Below are positions 10,962-20,449 of a stretch of 64,000 nt of DNA, piece by piece (the stretch's first letter is position 1; every line of letters begins with the position of its first letter). The stretch is taken from the NCBI RefSeq assembly GCF_950295315.1, contig NC_080179.1, positions 72,952,674 to 73,016,673 on the forward strand, written 5' to 3'. The notes under the pieces are model-generated. The model saw only the letters and a list, made by a program, of their open reading frames with translations. It had not been told where the DNA came from and did no database searches. This DNA is from Erinaceus europaeus. Taxonomy: Eukaryota > Chordata > Mammalia > Eulipotyphla > Erinaceidae. The position numbers were made by a program, and so were the translations under genes.

Positions 10962-11238
10962 TTTTTTTTTAAATAATTTATTTCTTTATTGGGGAATTAA
11001 TGTTTTACATCCAACAGTAAATACAATAGTTTGTACATGCATAACATTCCCCAGATTCCCATTTAACAGTACAACCCCCACTATGTCATTCATCATCTTT
11101 CATGGACCTGTATTCTCCCCACCCACCCACCCACCCCAGAGTCTTTTACTTTGGTGCAATATGCCAATTCCATTTCAGGTTCGACTTGTGTTTTCTTTTC
11201 TAATCTTGTTTTTCACCTTTGGCCTGAGAGTGAGATGA
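10962..11238 (-). mobile_element. 5'-truncated L1, second 3'-UTR lineage
   Basis: On the minus strand it ends with AACATTAATTCCCCAATAAAGA and a poly-A. A CCCACCCACCCACCCCAG block reads as G-rich on the sense strand, typical of an L1 3' UTR. Ten-base duplications TCAAATTTCT (10952-10961, 11239-11248) bracket it. This 3' UTR differs from that at 6589 and 58891. Confidence 0.8.
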
Positions 11239-11248
11239 TCAAATTTCT

Positions 11249-11502
11249 AATAAAAACACCAGGAAATTGTCCTCATTGTGTTTTTAGCATCCAATTTGGT
11301 GAAACAAACTTATGATACCCTCTAGTGACTGGCTGATAAGTAACATGCAAATATTAACTATTTCACTACTCTTCCTAGAGTGCCTTGAAACTTACAGTGC
11401 TGCTACAGATGTATTTTTATGAAATCAAGAACTCTGAAGACATACTATCAGTACTCTTCATCTGAGTTTTGTAGGTATTTGTATTTTTGTGAATGCTATT
11501 GT
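11249..11502. other. Unassigned intronic DNA
   Basis: No recognisable feature. Confidence 0.4.
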
Positions 11503-11560
11503 TGAGATCAGAAATGACAAGAACTACCTGGGGGAACACAGACTCTGTTGCACTACTTTT
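11503..11560 (+). mobile_element. LTR fragment, family C
   Basis: TGTTGAGATCAGAAATGACAAG and a following ...CTGTTGCACTAC match the first ~58 bp of the LTRs at 13643 and 49327. Confidence 0.6.
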
Positions 11561-12647
11561 AAGGCTTTCACGACTGGGGAGAAAGCTTAAGCGTATTAGA
11601 TAGAGGATGGTGACAGGGGATGGGTTTACCTAGTGATGGCTGTTTTGGTCAGTGCCAGGCTGCTGGGGCTCATGTGGGGTGGCTCCAGCGAGGAGGTAAG
11701 CTTACCGAGGCTCTATCACCAGCTCTAGTGACTGCGTGATAAAGAGGCTCGGGGAGCATCTTGGTACAAACACTCATTTTATTTGAGGGTGGGCTTGAGT
11801 ATATATAGAAAGTTAAACAAAGAACATTTTTCAAATACGTCAGAAGTTACAGGTGTCTTAAAGGTCAGCTTTCCCTTATGGTAGGGGGCTGGTATGACAA
11901 GAATTGATGGTCAAGATAATTAGTCTCCTGATGCAGGCATTTAATTACCCAAAGACATTTGAGAGGAGAAGGTGAGATAAAGAGAAGATAAGCAAGGCTT
12001 GATGTAAATTAAGGATATCAAAGGACACTGTTAGGAGTGTGTGATAGGGTGTGTTCTCCTTTGTGATCAGAAGGTGAGGTGAACTTTGAGTAAATGAACC
12101 TTAAAGCAGGCAGCCATGTGGCCTGCTGCTAGCAGGGAAAAACTGAGATTTCTGTGGGATTGAGAGTCTAACAAGGGAGAGCTGAGTCTAGGAGACTTTT
12201 CCCTCTTGGCTCATGTCTATGGAGAGAGGCTAACAAGCGGGGTGTCTTTCCAGACCTCCATCCAAGGATGGGAGAGCTTCCCTAAGCTCTACCAAGTTTT
12301 CACATAGTCCCACACCAGGCCACTTCATCACCTAGGGTACTAGTCATGGAATTTTTAAATTCCCTCATATCCTATGGGACCAGAACTTCAAGAGATCCCT
12401 CTGTCTGCCATCATTGTAGATATGTCTAGCTGCCGTATTGTGGGCCTCTTAGGACATTGTCTTCACTGGAAAGTGACACTAATAAAGACTGCCCCACACT
12501 CCAAAATGGGTCTGGGCCACTCTGCTCTGCCACTTGAGGAAGCCGATCATGCAAAATGTGGACATGGCCCCAGCTGTGACCATAAATTTAAACTGACAGG
12601 GACCCAGTGGTCACACTAGGTCCTAAATACTCATAGACTTGGACCCC

Positions 12648-12649
<2 letters not shown>
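11561..12649 (+). mobile_element. L1 3'-UTR piece interrupted by a solo LTR
   Basis: TAGTGATGGCTGTTTTGGTC...CCAGGC before the LTR and CCAGGCCACTTCATCACC after it join into the same unit seen at about 63380-63410 and, reversed, near 24300. Later CTCTGCCACTTGAGGAAG also matches the copy near 24130. The left limit is uncertain. Confidence 0.6.
11661..12314 (-). mobile_element. Solo LTR, family B
   Basis: Read on the minus strand it starts TGTGGGACTATGTGAAAAC and ends GAGCCCCAGCA, with a TATA-like TATATATA and an AATAAA downstream of it, in LTR order. The 6-bp duplication CCAGGC (11655-11660, 12315-12320) brackets it. Six bases is typical of class II (ERVK-like) integrations. It is homologous to the LTR at 49646-50396 in the other orientation. 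No internal viral sequence remains. Confidence 0.82.

Positions 12650-12682
<33 letters not shown>
12650..12682 (+). repeat. (GT)n microsatellite
   Basis: Uninterrupted GT dinucleotides. Confidence 0.97.
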
Positions 12683-12684
<2 letters not shown>

Positions 12685-12885
12685 CCCAATATGAGAACCA
12701 CTCTCTCTGTCTTAATCCAGTTCTCAAGACTAATTCTTACACTCTACTCTAATGCGATCCTCCCATATATTTCTCAAGCCTGCCTTTATGATAATATCTC
12801 AACCAAAGACTGTTAGCATCCTAGTCTCCTAGGAACGTTTATACCTAACTAGGAATCCTATCTTCCTCTCTTCCTTCTTCTAATT

Positions 12886-12920
12886 CTACTCTTCTTCTTC
12901 TACTCTTCTACTCCTTTTCT

Positions 12921-12952
<32 letters not shown>

Positions 12953-12974
12953 TTCTTCTTCTTCTTCTTCTTCT

Positions 12975-13009
<35 letters not shown>

Positions 13010-13080
13010 TTCCTCTTCTTCTTCTCCTTCCTCTTCTTCTTCTTCTTCCTCTTCCTTTTCTCCTTCTTCTTCTTCTTCTT
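12886..13080 (+). repeat. (CTT)n microsatellite at a SINE tail
   Basis: A long run of CTT with CCT interruptions, continuous with the poly-T end of the reversed SINE at 13081. Frames reading it as poly-Arg/Lys are artefacts. Confidence 0.95.
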
Positions 13081-13431
13081 TTTTTTTTTTTTCCCTCCAG
13101 GGTTATTGCTGGGGCTCGGCGCCTGCACCATGAATCCACTGCTCCTGGAGGCCATTTTTCCCCCTTTTTGTTGCCCTAGTTGTTGCAGCCTCGTTGCGGT
13201 TATTATTGCCATTGTTGATGTTGCTTTATTGTTGGATAGGACAGAGAGAAATGGAGAGAGGAGGGGAAGACAGAGAGGGGGAGAGAAAGACAGACACCTG
13301 CAGACCTGCTTCACCACCTGTGAAGTGACTCCCCTGCAGGTGGGGAGCCAAGGGCTTGAACCGGGATCCTTATGCCGGTCCCTGGGCTTTGCACCACATG
13401 CGCTTAACCCACTGCGCCACCGCCCAACCCC
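13081..13431 (-). mobile_element. SINE, type B with 3' extension
   Basis: Reversed. After the poly-T come CCAGGGTTATTGCTGGGGC, TGCACCATGAATCCACTGC and TCCTGGAGGCCATTTTT (the extension), then TTGTTGCCCTAGTTG, GGACAGAGAGAAATGGAGAG and the head ending GCGCTTAACCCACTGCGCC. It is the most complete extended copy here. Confidence 0.9.
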
Positions 13432-13528
13432 CTCTCCTTCTTCTTCTTCTTCTCCTTCTTCTTCTTCTTCTCCTTCCCCTTCTTCCTCTCCCTCTCCATC
13501 TCCCTCTCCTTCTTCTTCTTCTTTTTCC
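13432..13528 (+). repeat. CTT/CT-rich microsatellite
   Basis: CTT and CCT units continue on the far side of the SINE, so the SINE seems to have landed inside a pre-existing pyrimidine run. Confidence 0.9.
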
Positions 13529-13616
13529 CCCCAGAGCACTGCTTAGCTCTGGTTTATGGTGGTGCAGGGGATTGAACCTGGGACTTCAAAGCCTCAGGCA
13601 CAAGTCTCTTTGCATA
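13529..13616 (-). mobile_element. SINE, type C, partial
   Basis: CCAGAGCACTGCTTAGCTCT, GGGGATTGAACCTGGGAC and GCCTCAGGCACAAGTC. Its T-rich end probably seeded the pyrimidine run to its left. Confidence 0.82.
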
Positions 13617-13642
13617 TAGGTCAATATTCCTAGAAGTAGAAA

Positions 13643-14038
13643 TGTAGAGGTCATAAATGATAGAAGTACCTGGGAGAACACAAATACTGCTGCACCAGTC
13701 CAGAATACATGTTTCCCAGGCACACCAGTATGCCTGGGGGCAAGTAAATTGCTGCATAGGAAATGGAAGTGGTAACAGGTATAGGTATGGCTAAGAAAGG
13801 AGGTGAAGGCTAGGCTTGGATGTTTACATAAGATAGACCTATGTGTGTGGCTTGCTCTCTCTGCTTAGGTAAGCCTGCCATCATGTGAGTAGAGAGCCCT
13901 TAGGCACTCTCTCTCTCTCTCTCTCTTTCTGTCAGCCCACATGTACTCCATCATGTGGGTGTTCTCAGTTTACCTGAATAAAATTCAAAATTTCTGGAAA
14001 TGATGCTTTCTCCTCAATTCTTTGTTGAGTTTAAACAT
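13643..14038 (+). mobile_element. Solo LTR, family C
   Basis: Starts TGTAGAGGTCATAAATGATAG and ends near TTTAAACA. A GGGAATGGTAACAGG-like stretch, a TATA-like region near 13830, a long CT run, and CTGAATAAAATTC (poly-A signal) come in LTR order. It matches 49327-50486. No clear target duplication was seen. Confidence 0.72.
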
Positions 14039-14087
14039 GTGGGAAATGAACTTTTAAATGAACCTTTAAACATGTGGGAAATGAACT
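14030..14087 (+). repeat. Short direct duplication at the LTR end
   Basis: TTTAAACATGTGGGAAATGA followed by ACT occurs at 14030-14052 and again at 14065-14087. Confidence 0.85.
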
Positions 14088-15509
14088 CAGCCTATATCCC
14101 CTCCAAGATGACGTAAGTGTGAATAGGTGTATATGCTTTACATCTGTTTCACTAAATACTTCACAGAAAACAATAAAATACCCTACAGAATGATTTTTAA
14201 AAATGAAAACACGGTTTTCTGTGAGTGACTTTCAAGTTTTATATGTGCTCCCTAGGGAACATATTTATCTGAAGAAAACCTTAAAAGCTTCTAAAATTAT
14301 TTCTAGTCCTTGACAAATGGAATGTTTCTCAGTGGCTAAAAACCAGGAAAAGAAAATTGTATTCATAAAGGGAAGTTGACTAGCAAGTGTCCCTTCAAAC
14401 AGCCTTCTAAGAGACTAGCTTTCAATTGTCAAGTGCACACTGACTTCAGTATGCCCACTTCTAACATTCACAACATGTGAGCTAGTTTAAGACAGAGAGC
14501 CATGTTTTATTATTCTCTCTCTATCCCACAGCCCGGCGTGGTGCTTGACAAAAAGGCAGTGCCTTACTATACATTTGCTTGATAGATGTCATCTGTCTCT
14601 TGAGAGGAGAGAGGTCATTACCTTGCCTTGAATTTATCACAGTACTTTCCATTTGAAAAGCACTTGACCACTTTACAAGGTAAAGAGGAAATAGTATATA
14701 ATCTCCAACGCTATGGCCCTGATCAGGTGAGGTGGCCAGTTTACAGAGGAAGCTATTGAAAAATAGGTACCCTGACTGTCTTCCCCTGCCCCCATCCAAG
14801 TTCTTTTTAAGTAGCTCTGGCATTCATAGAAGAGCAGGGGGTGTGATCACAGGCTGCAGCTGGGAACCCAGGTGGTCTGTGGATATTCAAAGGGGACTGT
14901 TCTGGCATGAATTCTAGGGCAGCCTGATGCAGCTGTCAGAAGCAGCAGATGTTACTGATAGCTGACAGGCAGTCAGATCAGCAGACATGGGAGGCTATCC
15001 ATGTAAAATGCAAGGTGTCTGACCCAAATACCTTTTGGCAAACCACAGACCCTTTCATACTGCTCTCAGGATTCTCATCTGTGCAATGTCCTCTGTACAT
15101 CTGAGATTATTCATCAGACTGACTGCTCAACAAAGGAAAGCCAGATCCCAATAACTCTGCCTTTTTCTTAGTTCATGTCTCCCCTCAAATGCACTGGAAG
15201 CCTCAAGTATTTATCACATTTTAAGAATATTGGTTATTGACAATGAAAAAATGTGATCACATCTTTTTTTTTCTTTACCTGTGCTCTTTTCTTCACAAGT
15301 TATCTGCTTGGGACAATCTCTGTTAATAAAAAAGCTTTTTTTTTTGTATGTATGAAAACCTAGATACTCATTTTCTTAAGCAGAACTTGCAATATCCGGT
15401 AGGTTGCTTTCTGTTCTGCATTTCTTGTTAGTTAGATTCATACATTATTTTCAAGCAGAAGACAGAAGATGTGCCTTCTATAATCAGGACCATTCACTAC
15501 TGCTGCTTT
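14088..15509. other. Repeat-poor intronic DNA
   Basis: About 1.4 kb with no recognised transposon. The 100-codon minus-strand frame at 14521-14823 shows no family I know and no splice or promoter context. Confidence 0.45.
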
Positions 15510-15511
15510 AA

Positions 15512-15617
15512 AGGAATGAGGGTTGTGGAGATAATGTAATTGTTCTGCAAAAAAACCTTTTCGTTCCTAAGGCACCAAAAGACCCAGGTTCAGTGTTCAA
15601 CAACAACATAAAATAAA
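15512..15617 (+). mobile_element. SINE type C, partial
   Basis: GGAGATAATGTAATTGTTCTGC then AAAGACCCAGGTTCAGTG and an A-rich end. Confidence 0.6.
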
Positions 15618-15697
15618 ACTTATGAAGCTTCCACCCTGAAGGTGGGGACTGAAGCCTGAACCTAGTCCTTTTGTAACTGTGTGTCACCACCCATCCT
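15618..15697 (-). mobile_element. SINE type A fragment
   Basis: TATGAAGCTTCCACCCTGAAG, GGTGGGGACTGAAGCCTG and GTGTGTCACCACCCATCC are the head half of a reversed copy. Confidence 0.6.
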
Positions 15698-15843
15698 TTC
15701 TCCCTTTCCTCTCCATACCCCCACCCTCATACACACACACATACATACACTTTATCCCAACAGTCACTTCTTAAATATTTGGCTAAAGGGAAATGTAGAA
15801 AACAATAGATTTATCTTAAATATTGGAATTTTGGAATTTTTCA

Positions 15844-15955
15844 GACTTTTTTTTTTTTTCCAGAGTGCTGCTCAATTTTGGTTTAAGGCTGTGCAGGAGA
15901 TTGAGCCTGGGACTTTGGAGCCTCAGGCAGGAGGGTTTTTGCGTAACCCTTATGT
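15844..15955 (-). mobile_element. SINE, type C
   Basis: Poly-T, CCAGAGTGCTGCTCAATTTTG, GAGATTGAGCCTGGGAC, GCCTCAGGCAGGAGGG and GCGTAACCCTTATG. Confidence 0.82.
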
Positions 15956-16574
15956 AATTCAGAACTGCCAGGCTTATTTCTAAATTTAGACAGTTAAGTA
16001 CTTTATCATGGAAAGTACTTGATAGCTAAATGTTTTAGAAGCAAATTGATGTGTGGAGTAGTATAGATTTAACTAAGAATTGCCCTCAGTGAATGACAAT
16101 ATACAAATAATTCCGTGAAATTCCTCAACTATATATAGGGCTACTTCTTGGAAAACTCTTTGAGAACACGAATGCTTTTATGGTTTTCTATTGTTTATAG
16201 CATTTTCTACTTTTCTAAAATGGGCAAACTCCCAAACCTTAGGGGAAAGGCAAACTTGTTGCCTCATATTATAATGTCATCTCTTTCATAATTTATTTTG
16301 CTCAGAGGATCACATTTCATTCAGTTAGGTCTAAAATAGTTTAAGCAAAGTATGTTTTCCTAAGCCTGAAAATATTTATCATTATCTTGGAGAAGTTTAT
16401 CATTCATATATAAAAATGTGATGTAAAGCTATTAATCTGCATTCTGAAATTCTGTTATGAAATTTAAATAGTATCCACCTCACTTCCTGTTCTTTTGCAT
16501 ATGGATTTTCTTTCTTTCTCTTTTCTTCACCCCCTCCCAAATTTTAGTTTATAATTAATCCAAGGCCATAATTA
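15956..16574. other. Unassigned intronic DNA
   Basis: AT-rich, nothing recognised. Confidence 0.4.
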
Positions 16575-16748
16575 AGGGTAGGAAAGATAACTGCATGTGG
16601 TAGAGGACCAGATTCCAATGCAACGAGGCCCCAGAGGCCACAGGTTCAAATCCATCATCGGGTTCAACTTCCATATGCCAGAGCAGAGCAATGTTCTAGT
16701 ATCTGCCTCTCATTCTCTCTCTCTCTTTCATAATAAATAAAGCTGGAA
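16575..16748 (+). mobile_element. SINE, type C-like, diverged
   Basis: GGAAAGATAACTGCATGTGG, CACAGGTTCAAATCCATC, CATATGCCAGAGCAGAGC, a CT run and ATAATAAATAAAG. Confidence 0.65.
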
Positions 16749-16765
16749 AATAAAATGAAACATAT

Positions 16766-16850
16766 TACTTAGAGCTAGAGAGATAGCTCATGTGTGTGGT
16801 TCAGAATTTTGTCCCAGAACTATATAGCACTGGGAAAAGCCTAGTGCTGG
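16766..16850 (+). mobile_element. Degenerate SINE head
   Basis: GAGCTAGAGAGATAGCTCATG and CAGAACTATATAGCACTGGG suggest an old tRNA-type SINE whose tail became the adjacent microsatellite. Confidence 0.4.
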
Positions 16851-16882
16851 TATGTATGTATGTATGTATGTATGTATGTATG
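16851..16882 (+). repeat. (TATG)n microsatellite
   Basis: Eight uninterrupted tetranucleotide units. Confidence 0.97.
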
Positions 16883-17981
16883 TCTACATATCTGAATGAA
16901 AAAGTAGACCAAGAGAGGTGGAATCGCACAAGTAAAATCCTAGCTCTGTAAAACAGAAACACACAATTGACTTTCAAATTTTGAATGTGATGTCTTATAT
17001 TTTTTATATACAAATATTTCTACTTCAACAACAACAACAAAAAAAAGCATGCAGTTGTCATCTAGAGAATAGATTTCTTGGTCAAGTAGGATCTCTGACG
17101 TCTGACAACTCAGATGAACATTGGAAGCTGCATCAGCTTGATGTATAAGCATCTTCATCTTGAGATGTTGTGATTTTGTGATATGATTCCATCTCTAGGG
17201 CCCTGTACCCACTCATCTAAGCCCTAAATACATTTTGACTGGGAAACCAGACCAAGAATAAAACCCACCAATTAAAGAAAGCTCTCCCCTGGTTCAAACA
17301 ATTCTGAGACATGAATAACACATTTCATGTCAAGAATGAATACGGGATGCTTACTGACTCCCAATTCATGAACCTCTGGAATGATGACTTCTGTGCATCT
17401 GGTGTGTCAGTTTATCAAAGAGTATAGTGCCTTCAGGATCTCAGTGAAGGTTCTCTTAACACGTTGATGTCTAAAAATTAAAGGGCTTGTCTTCAGCCCA
17501 CTTGAATGTATATAAACAAAGGGAAGAGTTGAGATACTGTCAGGGTCTAAGTGAAACACTGAATACAGAATGAAATATTTTGAAAATATTTTCGGTCATT
17601 GGTATCTTGTTCTAGTTTTCCCTTTGCCAGAACTAGCAGTGATAGCTTTTTTCTTCTTCTTCTTCTAATTTCCTTTCAGGAGAGACATTTTTGTGTACCA
17701 TTTAATTTGTAATTAATATTAATAGGTCAGTCACTAGTATGTCTTGAACACTAGTATAGGCTAAATATTTTAAGATTTATAAACATTAATAGTGTATTTT
17801 CTGCTTTTTTCATGCTAAATTCATAATGTGGAAAAGATAATGTGGTGGGGGATTGCTTGTGAACTTTACTTCTGAGAGATGTAATATACAAATTGGGAAC
17901 CGAGAAAATAGCAATCCATTGTGATCAGTATCAATGGTAATTTGGGGATCATGTGTTCATGTGGATAAGACCTCATGCTTT
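16883..17981. other. Unassigned intronic DNA
   Basis: No recognised repeat apart from a short CTT run near 17650. Confidence 0.45.
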
Positions 17982-18132
17982 GTACTGGCAAGATAGTTCA
18001 CTTGGGAGGGTGCATGCTTAACCATTCTTGTAACCCAAGTTCAAACCCTACCCTCAATGCTTTAGAAGAAATGTCAGTACTATAATATTCTTTTTCTCAC
18101 TCCCACTCTCTTTCTCTTTCTCTGGAAAAGTT
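17982..18132 (+). mobile_element. SINE, diverged
   Basis: GGCAAGATAGTTCACTTGGG, TGCTTAACCATTC, CCAAGTTCAAACCCTACC, then a CT-rich block: a tRNA-like head and body. Confidence 0.6.
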
Positions 18133-18377
18133 GGTCTGGATCGATAAAGCTTCATATTTCATATCTGTCCCTTCTGAGGACTGGAAAAGCAGGAAGTTGA
18201 GACAACCATTTTGCTAAGCACTTCCTCAAAGCATCATTCAATAGCATTTTTAAAAAGAAATTTTCAGACTTTATCACTGTTTGGTAACATACACGTCTGG
18301 GTCCAGAGTGTGTAAATGTAAGGGGGAACGCAGAAGAGAAGAAGTGACAAAGGGTGGGGTAAGAAGTAGACAAGTTT

Positions 18378-18675
18378 GGGGGGCTGGGCAATAGCTTACC
18401 GGGTTAAGTACACATAGTACAAAGTGCAAGGACCTGCTCAAGGATCCTGGTATGAGCCCCCTGCTCCCCACCTGCATGGGGGTTGCTTCACAACCAATGA
18501 AGCAGGTCTTCAGGTGTCTGTCTATCTTTCTCTCTCCCTCTCTATTTTTCCCTCCCCTCTCAATTACTCTCTGTCCTGTCAAAAAAAAAATCTAATAAAT
18601 GGCCACAAGAGCAGTGGATTTATACTGCATGAACCATGCATGCCCTAGCAATAACCCTGGAGGCAAAAAAAAAAA
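18378..18675 (+). mobile_element. SINE, type B with 3' extension
   Basis: GGGGCTGGGCAATAGCTTACC, CTCCCCACCTGCATGGGGG, GAAGCAGGTCTTCAGGTGTC, CT-rich part, then AGAGCAGTGGATTTATACTG and AGCAATAACCCTGGAGGC with poly-A. The CAA-rich linker is shorter than in other copies. Confidence 0.85.
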
Positions 18676-18805
18676 AATTGAAGTATTAGACATGTCTGAA
18701 AACTGCAACAGGCAAAATAGAAATGTTACCATAAGTAGTAAATTGGCATGTGGGAGACTGAAAGTCAAACTGCATAGGGCAAAAAGGAGTAGGTCAGGAA
18801 GCAGT

Positions 18806-18823
18806 GTCCCACGTTGGGCTCCA
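18806..18823 (-). other. Retroviral primer-binding site, lysine-tRNA type
   Basis: On the minus strand TGGAGCCCAACGTGGGAC matches the tRNA-Lys1,2 binding site of beta-retrovirus-like elements at 16 of 18 positions. A two-base spacer separates it from the LTR edge at 18826. Confidence 0.75.
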
Positions 18824-18825
18824 TT

Positions 18826-19300
18826 TATAGTAATTGAAAAATAAAAAGGACTTTGGGCACGGCTTGGCATGGGTATACGACAAATCACAAATCATAGGTT
18901 TATTACATCACAGTACAGTTGTATGGAACAGTATTATTTAGATACAGCAAAATAGGCAATGGAACAGGGATAAGACTAGGCCAGGCTCGTGAGTCCGTAT
19001 GTTAGTTACCAGAGTTCAGCTCACATGTTCAGTCTCCCAGGAGAGGTAGCATGGAGGGTCCTGGGGAAGGGAGCAGGCACGAAGAACTCACAGGAGAGAG
19101 ACCAGCTTCTGCCAGGCTCGCACTTCAGTCATTTAGTTTAAGTCTGTCAGCCTGACATCTTCATCAGCCATATGCTAATTACATTTGACAACCTCAGTTG
19201 TGTGTTAATTACATCCCAAAATCTGATTCATGTGCTGTATCAGAACAAATCAACACAAGCTCGTACAAATATAAACATTCAGCAAGTTGACCTACTATAG
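18826..19300 (-). mobile_element. LTR of a degraded ERVK-like element
   Basis: The edge is placed by the adjoining primer-binding site; its terminal dinucleotide is mutated. The minus strand has GTAATAAACC as poly-A signal close to that edge. The far boundary is not defined. Some internal leader sequence may lie at 18690-18805. No second LTR was found. Confidence 0.6.
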
Positions 19301-19307
19301 TGGGCTG

Positions 19308-19398
19308 GGAGGTGGTGCACTGGGCAAAGCATTGTACTCTCAAGCATGTACCAGAATGATCCTCTGGTTCACTTTCTCTCTGCCCTCCTATCTCTCTA
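19308..19398 (+). mobile_element. SINE, diverged and short
   Basis: GGGCTGGGAGGTGGTGCACTG, GGGCAAAGCATTG and TTCACTTTCTCTCTGCCC. Confidence 0.6.
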
Positions 19399-19558
19399 AT
19401 TAATACAGAAATCAAACCTTAAAGAGAAAAGATGTCATGCTGCAGGGTTGAGAGCTGAAATGGGTGAGGTAGTATAGAATTAATACAGAAATCAAACCTT
19501 AAAGAAAAAATATGTCATGCTGCAGGATTGAGAGCTGAAATGGGTGAGGTAGTATAGA
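19399..19558 (+). repeat. 80-bp tandem duplication
   Basis: Units 19399-19478 and 19479-19558 both start ATTAATACAGAAATCAAACC and end GGGTGAGGTAGTATAGA. I count only about three differences. Confidence 0.95.
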
Positions 19559-19861
19559 GGCTGACAGATGGTAAATATCCTTGGCCAGTGATAACTGAGT
19601 GAGACCAATGAAAGAAATCTTTTTAAATTGCTTACTGGAAGAAAATCTATGCCAGCTGGGTCTGGACGGCAGAGCATTATAAATAAGAGAAAATACATGT
19701 AGATTCTTGATTCTAGTTTCTTCAAATAATAGCAAGTTATCACATTGATCTCTAGTTTTCTTATCATCCTTCTGGTCCTAGTTATCATCACCTCTTCTAG
19801 TTTATTGCATAGACTGCTTAAGACATCTCTGCAATTTTTTCCATTCCAAACTTCTTTCGTA

Positions 19862-20445
19862 GGGGGCCAGGAGATGGCTCACCTACACACATTAACATGT
19901 TGGGTCTGGTTATCCAAGGAAGATACCAAGAGAGGAGAGTGATGTAAAAACACAGAGTCTTTTTTGCTAGCCAGACTAGGGCCAAGACCCAGTGGACAGA
20001 CACAGCTGCTCCAGGTGCTCGACTCCCACCCTAAGTTTTACTAAGGTTTATATAGAGTTCAAAATACATAGCCTAAGTGACAAAGCTCAGCTCTACTTAG
20101 TGAATGATTACATGACAGTTTTACAATTGTAGTTATTTATTACATACGTATGGGGGAAGTGAGGAGGGTTGCTTTAAGACCTTGTGGTTATCTCTTCTCC
20201 TGGCTCCAGGCTCCGGAGATGTTTTCCCAACGTCTGGCCTTGTGTTATCTCTTACTTCACAGACTCCAGGGTCTGCTTTTACGGTAACAGCCCTAAATTC
20301 TGAGAGTCACTCTTCCCTCTGGGAACTCAGGTCTGTTCTGTATTTACTTACTTAACCCTTGTGTTTCTAGAATTTATACCTATCTATCTTTCTAAGTGAC
20401 TAAGTTTTGCTCAATTCCCACAAACATGTGCAAGACCAAGCTTGA
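19862..20445 (+). mobile_element. SINE remnant split by an LTR
   Basis: GGGGCCAGGAGATGGCTCACC...ATTAACA (19862-19897) resumes after the LTR as TGTGCAAGACCAAGCTTG (20427 onwards). Joined in order they resemble a type A head. The copy has lost most of its body. Confidence 0.55.
19898..20422 (-). mobile_element. Solo LTR with 4-bp target duplication
   Basis: Begins TGTTGGGTCTGG and ends ATTCCCACA on the plus strand, flanked by AACA on both sides (19894-19897, 20423-20426). On the minus strand GAACTCTATATAAACC is a TATA box, followed by a mutated poly-A signal near 19960. A 4-bp duplication suits gammaretrovirus-like (ERV1) elements. No internal sequence remains. Confidence 0.72.
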
Positions 20446-20449
20446 AGAG

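Noticed and set aside
12886..13546. A 217-codon Lys-rich frame and a 146-codon frame opposite
   Set aside because: They span a (CTT)n run and a SINE; content is dictated by repeats.
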